Source: Streptomyces sp. BK208 (GTDB taxonomy: Bacteria > Actinomycetota > Actinomycetes > Streptomycetales > Streptomycetaceae). From it: a stretch of DNA of 64,000 nucleotides. Position numbers and translations under genes: made by a program. Where the stretch lies: NCBI RefSeq assembly GCF_004364245.1, contig NZ_SOAV01000013.1:124001-188000 (forward strand), read 5' to 3'. The notes below the pieces were generated by a model. It was not told where the DNA came from and did not search any database. It saw only the letters and a program-made list of their open reading frames with translations. The stretch's first letter is position 1; every line of letters starts with the position of its first letter. This document shows, piece after piece, positions 1-8,409 of this stretch.

Positions 1-2
1 CC

Positions 3-101
3 GCCGCCCTGCCGATCACCGCGCGGGTCACCGCCCTTCACGTGGTCGGCCTCACCGAGGCGGGGTGGCGGAGCCTCGCCGAACTGCCGCTGGGCCCCTG
101 A
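3..101 (+). CDS. C-terminal end of an unidentified protein (cut by window edge)
   Basis: An open frame enters from the left edge and ends at TGA 99-101. It encodes about 32 residues rich in Ala, Leu and Gly, ending Leu-Gly-Pro. Codon third positions are almost all G or C, as expected for a real gene here. Too little is present to name a family, and no motif is recognisable. No terminator hairpin was noticed directly after it. Confidence 0.5.
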   Translation, partial: AALPITARVTALHVVGLTEAGWRSLAELPLGP

Positions 102-424
102 CGCGGCAGGCGCCACGTGCCGCCGACGGCTGCCGGACGGGCACCGGTCGAGGCCGAGACACCTCAGGCCGCGCCGGACGACTCGCCGGTGGGATCCGCT
201 CCGTGCGGCACGTCCCTTTACCAAACGAGCCCTCGCCGGACGGCACTTCCTCGCGACTTCAGCCTGATTTCACCCCCTGCACAGCGATCCGGCCAACCTC
301 CCACGATTTCCCACCTTCTGGACAACCGGACACGCGGGCGCGCCCTCTCACAGCGCGGGCACAGCAACGTGCCCGCCTGCTTCCTTCCCACAGCACCCCC
401 CAGCACCTGAAGGACGAGGGATCG
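102..424. other. intergenic region upstream of the lysyl-oxidase-like gene
   Basis: No convincing gene was seen. The last part carries the leader of the next gene, with AAGGACGAGGG at about 410-420 just before ATG 425. Frames running through this stretch lack Streptomyces codon bias. No clear promoter hexamers were identified. Confidence 0.4.
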
Positions 425-2182
425 ATGACCAGAACGCGCACCACCCGGCTGCGGCGTCCACTGCTCGCAGGCACCACCGCCGTCGCCGCCATGGCCGTGA
501 CCGCCGGACTCGTGGCGGCCACCACGGAGCCGGCGAAGGCGGCGACAGGACCGGAGCTGAGCCTCATCGCCGCGACCGGCTCACTCACGCTCACCTCCTG
601 GAAGGAGGACCCGGGCGTCTACCTCGACCTGGGCACCTACCTCACCGCGGACGGCAGGCCACTGGAGCTGAAGGTGACCCGGAAGTCGTACAAGGACCCG
701 GTGACCGTCACCCAGACCGTGTACGAGGGCGGCAAGGCCAAGGCCAAGACGTTGCCCAAGGGCACGGTGAAGGACTTCTCCGGGCTGCCCGGCTTCGCGG
801 AGATCACGGTCACCGACAAGGCGGGCAAGAAGGTCCTCAGCCGGACCGAGAACTTCTGCCCGAACAACGCCAGCGGCCGGGTACGCCCCGACGCGCCCGC
901 CACCTCCAAGTATCCGGAGAGCTGCCCCACCAACCCGTTCACCCTCGGTTCGGTCTGGGGCGTCGAGAAGGGCTGGGCGGCCAACACCTACGCGGGTTCC
1001 TACACCGAGCCCGTCGCCCTGCCGGCCGGGACGTACACGGCCAAGGTGGGCGTCGCCAAGAAGTACCGCGATCTGTTCGGCATCGCCGACAAGCCCGCCA
1101 CCGTCAAGGTCACCGTGGTGGAACGCAGTTACGAGGACGAAGAGGGGGCCGCAGGGGCGAGCGCGTCCCTGAGCGCGACCACGGGCGAACACGCCGGTCA
1201 CGATGGCGCCCACCGGGCCCCCACCGCGCACGCGGGCCACGGACCGGGGCACGCCCCGACACCCGCGCAGGCCGCCGCACCCGTCACGAGCGGCGCGGGT
1301 CCGTCGTACAACGTGGGCCACGGACCGCTGAAGGCGGCGCCCCCCGCCCTGCCGTGGGCGCTGAAGAAGAAGCAGGCCGCGCGCTCCATGCCGGTCGGCG
1401 ACAAGGGAGGCCAGACCGACGGCTCGCGCAAGGCACTCGCGCTCCAGCCGCTGGCGAAGCGCCCCTCGGGCAAGCCCTCACTCCCGGACGTCCCCAAGCC
1501 CGACCTGCGCTCGCTGCCTGCCTACGGCATCGTCGTCAGCGACGGTGAGAAGAACGTCCCCGGCAAGGACTACCTGGCCTTCAGCGCCAACGTCTGGAAC
1601 GCCGGTCCGGCGCAACTGGTCGTGGACGGCTTCCGGTCGCCCGGCAAGGCCAAGATGGACGCGTACCAGTACTTCTACGACGCCAAGGGCAAGCAGGTCG
1701 GCTACACCCCGACCGGCACCATGGAGTGGGACCCCCGTCCGGGCCACGTGCACTGGCACTTCACCGACTTCGCCAGCTACCGGCTGCTGAAGGCGGACAA
1801 GAAGGAGGCCGTGCGCAGCGGCAAGGAGGCCTTCTGCCTGGCCAACACCGACGCGATCGACTACACGGTCAAGAACGCCAACTGGCACCCGTTCAACACG
1901 GATCTGTCCACCGCCTGCGGGGAGGAGAACTCCATCTCCGTGCGCGAGGTGCTCGACGTCGGCTCCGGCGACACGTACTCCCAGGACCTGCCGGGCCAGT
2001 CCTTCGACATCACGGACGTACCCAACGGCACGTACTACATCCAGGTACTGGCCAACCCCGAGAAGCGGCTCAAGGAGACGAACCTCGACAACAACAGCGC
2101 GCTGCGGAAGATCGTCCTCGGCGGCAAGCCGGACGCGCGGACGGTGACCGTACCGGCCCACGACCTGGTCGACGCCAACTGA
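425..2182 (+). CDS. secreted lysyl oxidase family protein with His-rich linker
   Basis: This 585-residue exported protein belongs to the copper-dependent lysyl oxidase family, which oxidatively deaminates primary amines such as peptidyl lysine. Residues 1-38 form a signal peptide: basic MTRTRTTRLRR start, hydrophobic Ala/Val core, cleavage near AKA-A. The lysyl oxidase domain occupies about residues 360-585. Its His-x-His-x-His copper motif is H441, H443 and H445, in GHVHWHFTDF. The end (NLDNNSALRKIVL) resembles CARDB-like beta segments. Between the N-terminal beta-rich part and the catalytic domain lies a His/Ala/Pro linker, about residues 255-290, with six histidines. ATG 425 was chosen because AAGGACGAGGG precedes it and the signal peptide starts there; the frame stays open further upstream without coding bias. 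A strong terminator follows at 2217-2247. Confidence 0.85.
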   Translation: MTRTRTTRLRRPLLAGTTAVAAMAVTAGLVAATTEPAKAATGPELSLIAATGSLTLTSWKEDPGVYLDLGTYLTADGRPLELKVTRKSYKDPVTVTQTVYEGGKAKAKTLPKGTVKDFSGLPGFAEITVTDKAGKKVLSRTENFCPNNASGRVRPDAPATSKYPESCPTNPFTLGSVWGVEKGWAANTYAGSYTEPVALPAGTYTAKVGVAKKYRDLFGIADKPATVKVTVVERSYEDEEGAAGASASLSATTGEHAGHDGAHRAPTAHAGHGPGHAPTPAQAAAPVTSGAGPSYNVGHGPLKAAPPALPWALKKKQAARSMPVGDKGGQTDGSRKALALQPLAKRPSGKPSLPDVPKPDLRSLPAYGIVVSDGEKNVPGKDYLAFSANVWNAGPAQLVVDGFRSPGKAKMDAYQYFYDAKGKQVGYTPTGTMEWDPRPGHVHWHFTDFASYRLLKADKKEAVRSGKEAFCLANTDAIDYTVKNANWHPFNTDLSTACGEENSISVREVLDVGSGDTYSQDLPGQSFDITDVPNGTYYIQVLANPEKRLKETNLDNNSALRKIVLGGKPDARTVTVPAHDLVDAN

Positions 2183-2216
2183 CCTGACGTCAGGCGCGCC
2201 GGCGCCCCGCCGGACG

Positions 2217-2247
2217 AGCCGACGGCCACACCGAGTGGCCGTCGGCT
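2217..2247 (+). terminator. intrinsic terminator after the lysyl-oxidase-like gene
   Basis: A perfect 13-bp inverted repeat: AGCCGACGGCCAC at 2217-2229, loop ACCGA, GTGGCCGTCGGCT at 2235-2247. It starts 34 nt after the stop codon at 2182. A U-tract is lacking, as is common in Streptomyces. Confidence 0.75.
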
Positions 2248-2371
2248 CCTGACAGAAGGTAACGCAGAGGTATCGAAGAGCAGCTCTCAGTGCTTCCTCC
2301 CGTGCTGGACGCATCGGGCCAGTGGGTGAATCCGGGCCGGGCGGGATACTGGAGGCAGGACGGAGGCGACC

Positions 2372-3226
2372 ATGCTGACAGAGCTGCGCGGTCATGCGGG
2401 CAGGGCTCTCTTCGCGCGGGTGGCGGGCCCTGACGGACCCGCCGTCCGGGCCCGGATCCACGACACTCCCGGGCCCCGCTGGTTCGAGCCCGACCGTCCC
2501 GTACGCACGGTCCACGGCGATGCCTCGATGTTCATCGGCGGAATCAGCGCCCTGCTGCTGCAGTCCCTGCACCCACTCGCCATGGCGGCGGTCGCCGCCC
2601 ACTCCGGCTTCCGGGGCGACCCGTGGGGCCGGCTGCAACGCACCAGTACGTTCCTCGCGGTCACCACGTACGGCACCGCCGACGACGCGCAGCGAGCGGT
2701 CGACCACGTCCGGGGCATCCACGAGCGCATCCGCGGCCGGACGGCGGAGGGACTGGCCTACCACGCCGCCGATCCGCACCTGCTGGGCTGGGTCCACGCG
2801 GCCGAGACGGACAGCTTCCTCCGCGCCCATCAGCGGTACGGGGCCCACCCGCTCGACGACGCCGGCTACGACGCCTACGTGGCCGACACCGCCCGGGTCG
2901 CCGAGGCACTCGGAGTCGTCGACCCGCCCCTCGACCGCCGCAGCCTGGCCGCGCGCCTGTCCGCCTACCGGCCCGAGCTGCGGGCCACCGCCGACGCCAG
3001 GGCCACCGCGCGCTTCCTGCTGCTGCAACCGCCGATCCCCCTCGCCGCCCGGCCCTTCTACACCGGTCTCGCGGCGAACGCGGTGGCCGTCCTCCCGCCG
3101 TGGGCCCGGGAACTGCTGAGACTGCCGCGCCTGCCGGTCGTCGAGGACCTGGCCGTACGTCCCGTCGGCCGTGCCCTCACAGGTGCCATCCGGTGGGCCA
3201 TGACGCCACCACCGGCAAGTCCTTGA
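2372..3226 (+). CDS. oxygenase MpaB family / DUF2236 protein
   Basis: A 284-residue protein of the DUF2236 (MpaB/latex-clearing oxygenase-like) family, alpha-helical proteins that in characterised members bind haem b. The family signature is visible as WFEPDRPVRTVHGDASMF near residue 40 and as the segment LLQSLHPLAMAAVAAHSGF, with a conserved His for haem or metal binding. The central part (GWVHAAETDSFLRAHQRYG) is also typical. The protein has no signal peptide. GGAGGCGACC sits directly before ATG 2372. It stands alone, 124 nt after the terminator of the previous gene and convergent with the ATPase gene at 3335. The substrate cannot be told from sequence. Confidence 0.8.
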   Translation: MLTELRGHAGRALFARVAGPDGPAVRARIHDTPGPRWFEPDRPVRTVHGDASMFIGGISALLLQSLHPLAMAAVAAHSGFRGDPWGRLQRTSTFLAVTTYGTADDAQRAVDHVRGIHERIRGRTAEGLAYHAADPHLLGWVHAAETDSFLRAHQRYGAHPLDDAGYDAYVADTARVAEALGVVDPPLDRRSLAARLSAYRPELRATADARATARFLLLQPPIPLAARPFYTGLAANAVAVLPPWARELLRLPRLPVVEDLAVRPVGRALTGAIRWAMTPPPASP

Positions 3227-3334
3227 CCTGTCCTTCTCCTGGCTCGTCGCAGGGCGTCCCACCGCGACGCCGGTGGTCCGGCTCGCAGCACGGGTGATCG
3301 GAGCCGGCACATGCCGAAAGCTGCGCCTACGGCG

Positions 3335-3817
3335 TCAGCCGACCCGCGAGCCGGGCTCCTGGAGGCAAGGGCCGGGGAGGGGCAAGTGGATCTCCGCGGT
3401 GACGTGCTTCCCGTCGGCGCGGTGGTCGGTGTCCAGGCGGTCGCACAGGCGTGTGAGCAGGTGGATGCCGTGCCCGCCGACCCGGCGGGGGTCGGGTACG
3501 CGCGGCCGGGGCGCCTGGGGGGAGGTGTCATGGACGGTGATGCGGAGCCGGGCAGGAGCGTCCGGGAGGACTTCGAGCAGGAGACCACCGGGCCCCGGCG
3601 CGTGCCGCAGGGCGTTGGTGACCAGTTCGCTCACCACGAGCTGGGCATCCTGGCTGACCTGGTGCTCCGGGGGGTGCCCGGCCCTGGCGAGGAGGTCGCG
3701 TGTCGCGGTGCGGGTGTCGGCGAGGGAGATGCCGTCCGCACCCCAAACGACGCCGTGACGCAGGGACACCGTCGGGTGGTGCTCATCCGGTACCTGCTTT
3801 TCGAGTGGGATGGCCAT
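3335..3817 (-). CDS. RsbW-like ATP-binding protein (serine kinase / anti-sigma type)
   Basis: A 160-residue GHKL-fold ATPase of the RsbW/SpoIIAB group. Such proteins phosphorylate STAS antagonists and may sequester sigma factors. The N-box is VSELVTNALRH near residues 63-73, and the G-box is GGHGIHLLTRLCDRL near 113-127. The early VSLRHGV part resembles the start of the Streptomyces orphan HATPase group. The start is ATG at 3817, with CAGGAATCACC upstream. It is transcribed away from the STAS genes at 4178 and 4637 across a 360-bp gap, so a partner relation with them is possible but not proven. Confidence 0.85.
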   Translation of the reverse strand: MAIPLEKQVPDEHHPTVSLRHGVVWGADGISLADTRTATRDLLARAGHPPEHQVSQDAQLVVSELVTNALRHAPGPGGLLLEVLPDAPARLRITVHDTSPQAPRPRVPDPRRVGGHGIHLLTRLCDRLDTDHRADGKHVTAEIHLPLPGPCLQEPGSRVG

Positions 3818-4177
3818 GGTGATTCCTGTGCGATGCGGTCGGTTCCTGACTACTGATCGTTTACGTTTGCCCCTTTTCGCTTACCCACGGTGTTCTTCTT
3901 CATGGGTGGGACCGCCGACGTCACTCGGGCCTCAGGAGATCCACGGGCAGGGAACGCCCGTCGGAGTCATACGGCGTTCACGCGTGCGGGGTCGTGCCCC
4001 GGGGGCGAGGTGTGCGACGGTGGAGGGACAACGAGACCGACCGGCACCCGTGGGCGCCGGTCTTTCGGGACCGGGCGTTGCCCCCCACACGGGCACTCGG
4101 CCCCGCCAACGCCGTACACCTCCATCGGGGTGTAACGCCTTGGGGCTCGTCAACCCCCGGAAGGGGGCGCGCCCAGA
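3818..4177. other. divergent promoter region between the ATPase gene and the STAS genes
   Basis: A 360-bp gap with no credible gene. Read leftward, GGGTAA (near 3890) resembles the -10 element of Streptomyces SigB-type promoters, but no clear -35 element was fixed. An inverted repeat, TACACC at 4115-4120 and GGTGTA at 4129-4134, lies about 45 bp upstream of the STAS gene. GGAAGGGGG just before ATG 4178 is its ribosome site. Confidence 0.35.
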
Positions 4178-4516
4178 ATGAACGTCACCACGACCGTCGA
4201 CGGCACCCGTGCGAGCCTCACCCCGCACGGAGACATCGACTTCGACACCCTGTCCTCGCTCCGGGCGGCCGTCGACGCGCTGCCCGATCACGTGACCGAC
4301 CTGCTGTGGGACCTGCACCACACGCCCTTCATGGACGTCGCGGGCCTCCACCTCCTCTTCGCCCCGGCCGGCCGGGGCGGCGCCGACCGCACCACGACCG
4401 TCACGGGTCTGCGCCCGCAAGCCCTCAGAATGCTGCTCCTGGCCACGGACGTGCACCCGACGGTCATCGACGTCTCCCGGCTGTTCCCGGACACGCTCCG
4501 TACCCTGCCCGGCTGA
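4178..4516 (+). CDS. small STAS-domain protein lacking the phospho-serine
   Basis: A 112-residue single STAS domain, the fold of anti-sigma-factor antagonists. It begins with MNVTTTVDGTRASL and carries HGDIDFDT. The loop that normally reads D-S-S/T-G-L reads FMDVAGLHLL here: D53, V54, A55, G56. The serine that RsbW-type kinases phosphorylate is therefore absent, so the protein is either constitutively in the unphosphorylated-like state or used differently. ATG 4178 follows GGAAGGGGGCG. A 10-bp hairpin terminator (4525-4548) separates it from the next STAS gene, so the two are not simply one unit. Confidence 0.8.
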   Translation: MNVTTTVDGTRASLTPHGDIDFDTLSSLRAAVDALPDHVTDLLWDLHHTPFMDVAGLHLLFAPAGRGGADRTTTVTGLRPQALRMLLLATDVHPTVIDVSRLFPDTLRTLPG

Positions 4517-4524
4517 CCGTCCCG

Positions 4525-4548
4525 GCTTCCCGGGGGGACCCGGGAAGC
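4525..4548 (+). terminator. hairpin terminator after the first STAS gene
   Basis: GCTTCCCGGG at 4525-4534 pairs perfectly with CCCGGGAAGC at 4539-4548 across a GGGA loop. It lies 9 nt after the stop codon. Confidence 0.65.
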
Positions 4549-4636
4549 GGCAGGGTCGCCGGACCCGCGCCCCGCCGCCGGTCCCTACCATGAGGCGAGT
4601 GCTGTCGACCGGAGTCGTGCGAGGAGGAAACGCAGG

Positions 4637-5047
4637 GTGTTCTCGGTGCAGGTCACGCATGAGGCCCGGGGCGCGGTGATCGCGCTGCGCGGAGAGCTCG
4701 ACTTCGAGAGTGTGGTGCAGCTGGAGGAGGCCGGTGCGACGGAACTGGCCAGAGGACGGGATGCGGGGCCCGTCGTCGTCGACTGCGCGGCGCTGTCGTT
4801 CTGCGACTCCTCCGGTGTCGGCACCCTTCTGCGGCTGTTCCAGGAGTTGGCCGCGCAGCAGCGGGTACTGAGGCTGGGGGCCGTGCCGCACTCGGTGGTG
4901 CGCCTGTTCACGCAGACGGGGTTGGACCAGGTGTTCGCCGTGTACAAGGACGTCGACGAGGCACTGACCGCAGGAACGCGGCAGCGCGACGGCGTGGCCG
5001 CACACGTGGACGAACCGCCGAGGCCGAAGGGGAGGCAGGTCATATGA
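4637..5047 (+). CDS. STAS-domain anti-sigma factor antagonist
   Basis: A 136-residue STAS protein of the SpoIIAA/RsbV type. The phosphorylation loop is intact: FCDSSGVGTLL, with D57, S58, S59, G60. The upstream strand HEARGAVIALRGELDFESV is the classic N-terminal STAS strand. Unphosphorylated antagonists of this type bind the RsbW-like kinase and release the sigma factor. The start is GTG 4637, fixed by GAGGAGGAAA ten bases upstream. Its stop overlaps the start of the phosphatase gene (ATGA at 5044-5047), so the two are translationally coupled. This strongly suggests that the SpoIIE-type phosphatase at 5044 acts on this protein. The last 25 residues are a charged, Pro-rich tail outside the domain. 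Confidence 0.88.
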   Translation: MFSVQVTHEARGAVIALRGELDFESVVQLEEAGATELARGRDAGPVVVDCAALSFCDSSGVGTLLRLFQELAAQQRVLRLGAVPHSVVRLFTQTGLDQVFAVYKDVDEALTAGTRQRDGVAAHVDEPPRPKGRQVI

Positions 5048-7305
5048 CGCGCGTACCGGGGCAGTACGCGCCCCAGCCTGCCGGGGGTTCCGGCACGCGC
5101 GCCGCAGTCGACCGTCGCGCGGACCGGGACGTGGAAGCGCTGCTGGGCCAGTCGACGGTGATGTTCGCCTCCCTCGCGGGCCCCGCCCACATGCTGGAGA
5201 CGGCGAACACTGCCTTCTTCGACGTGGTCGGCGGGCCTTCGCGCACCCGTACCGGCGTTCCGCTCGGGCAGTTGACGCCGGAACTGCGCGAGCAGGGCTT
5301 CATCGAGCTCCTGGACCGGGTCTACCGCACCGGCCGGCCCTGCGACGGGTGGGACGCCCGGGTGCTTCTCGGCCGCGGGCCGGACGTGCGGGAGGCGTTC
5401 GTCGACTTCACGTGCGAGCCCCGCCTCGACGCCGGCGGCAACGTCATGGGCGTACGCGTGATCGGAGTGGAGACCACCCGGATCAAGCACGCGCAACGGC
5501 TGACCGCCGAGCACCGTGTCCTGCTCGAGCAGATCGCCCGGCAGGCCCCGCTGCCGGACGTGCTCGACGGTATGGCTCGCGCGATCGAGGACCTCGCGCC
5601 CGGAGAGGTGCTCGTCTCCGTGCTGCTGGCCGACCCCGACGGTCGGCACCTGCGCCACGGCGCCGCCCCCAGCCTGCCCGCCTTCTACAACGAGGCCATC
5701 GACGGCATCGCCACCGGAGAGGGCGTCGGCTCCTGCGGCACCGCCGCCCACCGACGGCGGCCGGTGATCGTCACCGACATCGCCACCGACCCGTTCTGGG
5801 ACGACTTCCGCGAACTGGCCGGCCGGGCGGGTCTCGCCGCCTGCTGGTCCACTCCGATCCTCGCGAGCGACGGCGCCCTGCTGGGCACCTTCGCGATGTA
5901 CCACCGCACGCCGCGGAGCCCGCAGGACGCGGACTTCGCGCTCGCCCGGATCTTCGCCCACACCGCCGCGCTGGCCATCGAACGCCACCGGACCGAACAG
6001 GCCCGTTGGGAAGCCGAGGCCCGGGCGAGAGCCGCTCGCGACGACCTCGCCTTCCTGCTGAACGCCAGCACACTCCTGAGCGCCGACCTGGACACCGATC
6101 AGGCCCTGCAGCACCTGGCCGACGCCTGCGTTCCCGTTCTCGCCCCGCTGTGCGCCGTCGACCTCGTCGAGGCGGGACGCGTCAGACGGGTCGCCACCGC
6201 CGCACCCGACCGGGCCCAACGGGATCTGCTCGCTGCCCACATCCCGGTCTACGACGCCGACGACGACGCCGTCGCCCGCGTGCTGGCCTCCGGCACCAGC
6301 GAGGTCGCCCGGCGCACCCCCACGGGAGCCGGCCCCTGGCAGGACCTCGGTGTCACCGGTTACCTGTGCGTCCCCCTGACGGACCGCGGCCGCGTGTTCG
6401 GCACCGTGAGCCTGTTCTCGACGGGCCGGCACGTCATCGACGGCCGGGCCGTGGCCCTCGCCGAGGAACTCGCCCTGCGGGCCGCCTCGGCCGCCCGCAA
6501 CGCCCGCCAGTACACCCAGCGTGCCGCCCTCGCCCGGGACCTCCAGGCCGGCCTGCTCCTGCCCGACCTCCCCGACGTGCCCGGCGTCGACGTCGCCGCC
6601 TACTACCACCCGGCCGGTGAAGGGCTCGACGTCGGCGGCGACTTCTACGACGTGTTCCCCCTCGACGACGGACGGTGGGCCTTCCTCGTCGGCGACGTCT
6701 GCGGCCGCGGCGCTCTGGCCGCCGCCACCACCGCCCTGGTCCGGCACACCGCCCGCGCCGTCGCCCCGCTCCTGCCCGACGCGGTCGACGTCGTCACGGC
6801 CGTGAACCGTGCCCTGCTCAACCGCCCCGCCAGCCATGGCACCGGCTTCGTCACGCTCGTCTACGGCCTGCTCACCGCGACCCCCACCGGGCTGGACGTC
6901 GAGCTGGTCCGCGCCGGCCACACGCTCCCGCTCCACCTCGTCGCCGATCACACCGTCCGGACGATCGACGCTCCCGGGATACTGCTGGGCATCGCCCCCG
7001 ACCCGCCCCTCACCACCCGCCGCGTCCACCTGGAACCGCACGAAAGCCTCGTGCTCTACACCGACGGCATCATCGAAGCGCGGCAGGACGCCGCCCTGTT
7101 CGGCGAGGAGCGTCTCGCCGACGCGGTGAGCAGCACACAGCGCCGGCCCGGCGCCCGGCAGATCATCGACGCCGTCACCCGGGCCGTCGCCGCCTTCACC
7201 CGCGGCGGCGACGTCGACGACGACCAGGCGGTCCTGGTCCTCACCGCCACCGAACCGCTCCAGTCACCGCCGGCCCGGACCGTGCCGTCAGGGGCACCTC
7301 GCTGA
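5044..7305 (+). CDS. PAS/GAF SpoIIE-type serine phosphatase
   Basis: A cytoplasmic 753-residue PP2C-type phosphatase of the SpoIIE/RsbU/RsbP class. In order: a PAS-like domain at about residues 30-155 (HMLETANTAFFDVVGGPSR), a first GAF at about 155-320 (GEGVGSCGTAAHRRRPVIV), a second GAF at about 335-490, and a SpoIIE phosphatase domain at about 500-740. The metal-binding aspartates are seen in LDVGGDFYDVFPLDDG and FLVGDVCGRG (about residues 528-560) and in VLYTDGIIEARQD near 675. The start ATG overlaps the stop of the STAS gene. Dephosphorylation of that STAS protein in response to a PAS/GAF-sensed signal is the likely role. No membrane segment is present. Confidence 0.9.
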   Translation: MTRVPGQYAPQPAGGSGTRAAVDRRADRDVEALLGQSTVMFASLAGPAHMLETANTAFFDVVGGPSRTRTGVPLGQLTPELREQGFIELLDRVYRTGRPCDGWDARVLLGRGPDVREAFVDFTCEPRLDAGGNVMGVRVIGVETTRIKHAQRLTAEHRVLLEQIARQAPLPDVLDGMARAIEDLAPGEVLVSVLLADPDGRHLRHGAAPSLPAFYNEAIDGIATGEGVGSCGTAAHRRRPVIVTDIATDPFWDDFRELAGRAGLAACWSTPILASDGALLGTFAMYHRTPRSPQDADFALARIFAHTAALAIERHRTEQARWEAEARARAARDDLAFLLNASTLLSADLDTDQALQHLADACVPVLAPLCAVDLVEAGRVRRVATAAPDRAQRDLLAAHIPVYDADDDAVARVLASGTSEVARRTPTGAGPWQDLGVTGYLCVPLTDRGRVFGTVSLFSTGRHVIDGRAVALAEELALRAASAARNARQYTQRAALARDLQAGLLLPDLPDVPGVDVAAYYHPAGEGLDVGGDFYDVFPLDDGRWAFLVGDVCGRGALAAATTALVRHTARAVAPLLPDAVDVVTAVNRALLNRPASHGTGFVTLVYGLLTATPTGLDVELVRAGHTLPLHLVADHTVRTIDAPGILLGIAPDPPLTTRRVHLEPHESLVLYTDGIIEARQDAALFGEERLADAVSSTQRRPGARQIIDAVTRAVAAFTRGGDVDDDQAVLVLTATEPLQSPPARTVPSGAPR

Positions 7306-7361
7306 CCGTGACCGGACCGGCCGGACGAAGGCGGCGGCGCGGCGGCGCCCGGCGAGGCGAG

Positions 7362-7736
7362 TCAGCGGTCGGTCCCCTCCTCCCGCTCGTCGAAAGCCTC
7401 GCGTGCGCGCTCGACGGCGGGCATGTGCTGTGACGCCCAGGCCAGCAGCACGTCGACGGGGTGCCGAAGGGTCTTGCCGAGCGGGGTGATCCGGTAACTG
7501 ACCGCCACGGGGCGGGTGGAGACGACCTCGCGCCCGACGACGCCGTTGCGTTCGAGGCGCCGGAGCGTCGCGGTCAGCGACTTCTGGGTGACCTGGGGGA
7601 TGGCCCGGCGTAGTTCGTTGAAGCGGCAGGGGCGCTCGCAGAGTTCGTCGAGGACGCTGAGCGACCACTTGTCGAGGACCTGGTCGAGCAGCTCGCGATG
7701 CGGGGCGTCGATGCGGAGTTCGTCGGCGGTATCCAT
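7362..7736 (-). CDS. HxlR family transcriptional regulator
   Basis: A 124-residue winged-helix regulator of the HxlR/YodB group. The family pattern is clear: DKWSLSVLDELCERPCRFNELRRAIPQVTQKSLTATLRRLERNGVV, then the wing STRPVAVSYRITPLG. It is divergent from the RidA gene at 7814, and an inverted repeat lies between them. HxlR proteins usually repress a divergently placed detoxification or metabolic gene, so RidA is the natural target. Some HxlR proteins sense electrophiles through a cysteine near the N-terminus. Here the cysteines are in LCERPCRF, within the DNA-binding part, so the signal is unclear. Confidence 0.88.
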   Translation of the reverse strand: MDTADELRIDAPHRELLDQVLDKWSLSVLDELCERPCRFNELRRAIPQVTQKSLTATLRRLERNGVVGREVVSTRPVAVSYRITPLGKTLRHPVDVLLAWASQHMPAVERAREAFDEREEGTDR

Positions 7737-7773
7737 GGCGAAACCTGGTCTCGTTGAAGTGTCCTTCTGCTCC

Positions 7774-7794
7774 TAGGTAGCTTCAGGATACCTA
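7774..7794. promoter_or_regulatory. probable HxlR operator between hxlR and ridA
   Basis: TAGGTA at 7774-7779 and TACCTA at 7789-7794 form a perfect inverted repeat separated by 9 bp. It is centred in the 77-bp gap between the divergent starts at 7736 and 7814. HxlR-family sites are typically GTA/TAC half-sites with a 9-13 bp spacer. Binding here would control both genes. Confidence 0.6.
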
Positions 7795-7813
7795 CTTCGG
7801 AGGAGAGAAACCC

Positions 7814-8224
7814 ATGGCAGTCCAGCACTTGACACCGCAAGGCATGCTCCAGCCGGTCCCGTACCACCACGTCGCCGTGGGCACCGGGGCGAAGCACGTC
7901 CACGTCAGCGGACAGGTGGCCCGTCAGGCAGACGGAGTTCCGGTCGCGCCCGGGGATCTGGCCGGGCAGGTGGCCCAGGCGTTGCGCAACACCGCCGTCG
8001 GACTCGCGGGCGCGGGCGCGACGTTCGGGGACGTGCTGCGCCTGACGTTCTACGTGACCCGGTGGGCGCCGGAGAAGATCGGCGACTTCATGGCCGGCGT
8101 GGAGGCCGTCGCCGAGGAGATCGGCCTCCCGGCTCCGATGCCGCCCGCCTCCCTCATCGGCGTCGAGTACCTCTTCGAGCCGGACGTGCTCGTCGAGGTC
8201 GAGGCGACCGCGATCCTGGACTGA
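7814..8224 (+). CDS. RidA family protein (enamine/imine deaminase type)
   Basis: A 136-residue YjgF/YER057c/UK114 protein. RidA proteins hydrolyse reactive enamine/imine intermediates released by PLP enzymes; other subgroups act in catabolism. Family features visible are HVSGQVARQADG near residue 33, GDLAGQVAQALRN, LAGAGATFGDVLRLTFYVT and the end MPPASLIGVEYLFEPDVLVEVEATA. The Arg of the canonical active site (R105 in E. coli RidA) is not in place: the corresponding segment reads PPASLIGVEYL. A RidA subgroup with different chemistry is therefore likely. AGGAGAG precedes ATG 7814. Divergent from and probably controlled by the HxlR gene. Confidence 0.85.
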   Translation: MAVQHLTPQGMLQPVPYHHVAVGTGAKHVHVSGQVARQADGVPVAPGDLAGQVAQALRNTAVGLAGAGATFGDVLRLTFYVTRWAPEKIGDFMAGVEAVAEEIGLPAPMPPASLIGVEYLFEPDVLVEVEATAILD

Positions 8225-8409
8225 TTCCTCGGGCGGGCCTCTCGAGGGCCACGGCGGCACCGTCCGCCCCGCGAACGGGTGCGCGGCACCGAGCACGGGG
8301 GGAGGGGGAAGGTCGGTACGATGACGGTGAGCAGTCCTGCGGACGGGGCCATGCCGAAGACCGCGCCGACGACCCGGAGAAGGACGGTGCAAGCCGTGAA
8401 GGACGCGAC

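Noticed and set aside
2480..2500. tRNA T-loop-like sequence (GGTTCGAGCC)
   Set aside because: It lies inside the DUF2236 gene and no cloverleaf can be drawn around it.
4585..7041. Long minus-strand frame opposite the STAS/SpoIIE genes
   Set aside because: Repetitive Gly/Val/Asp translation typical of antisense frames.
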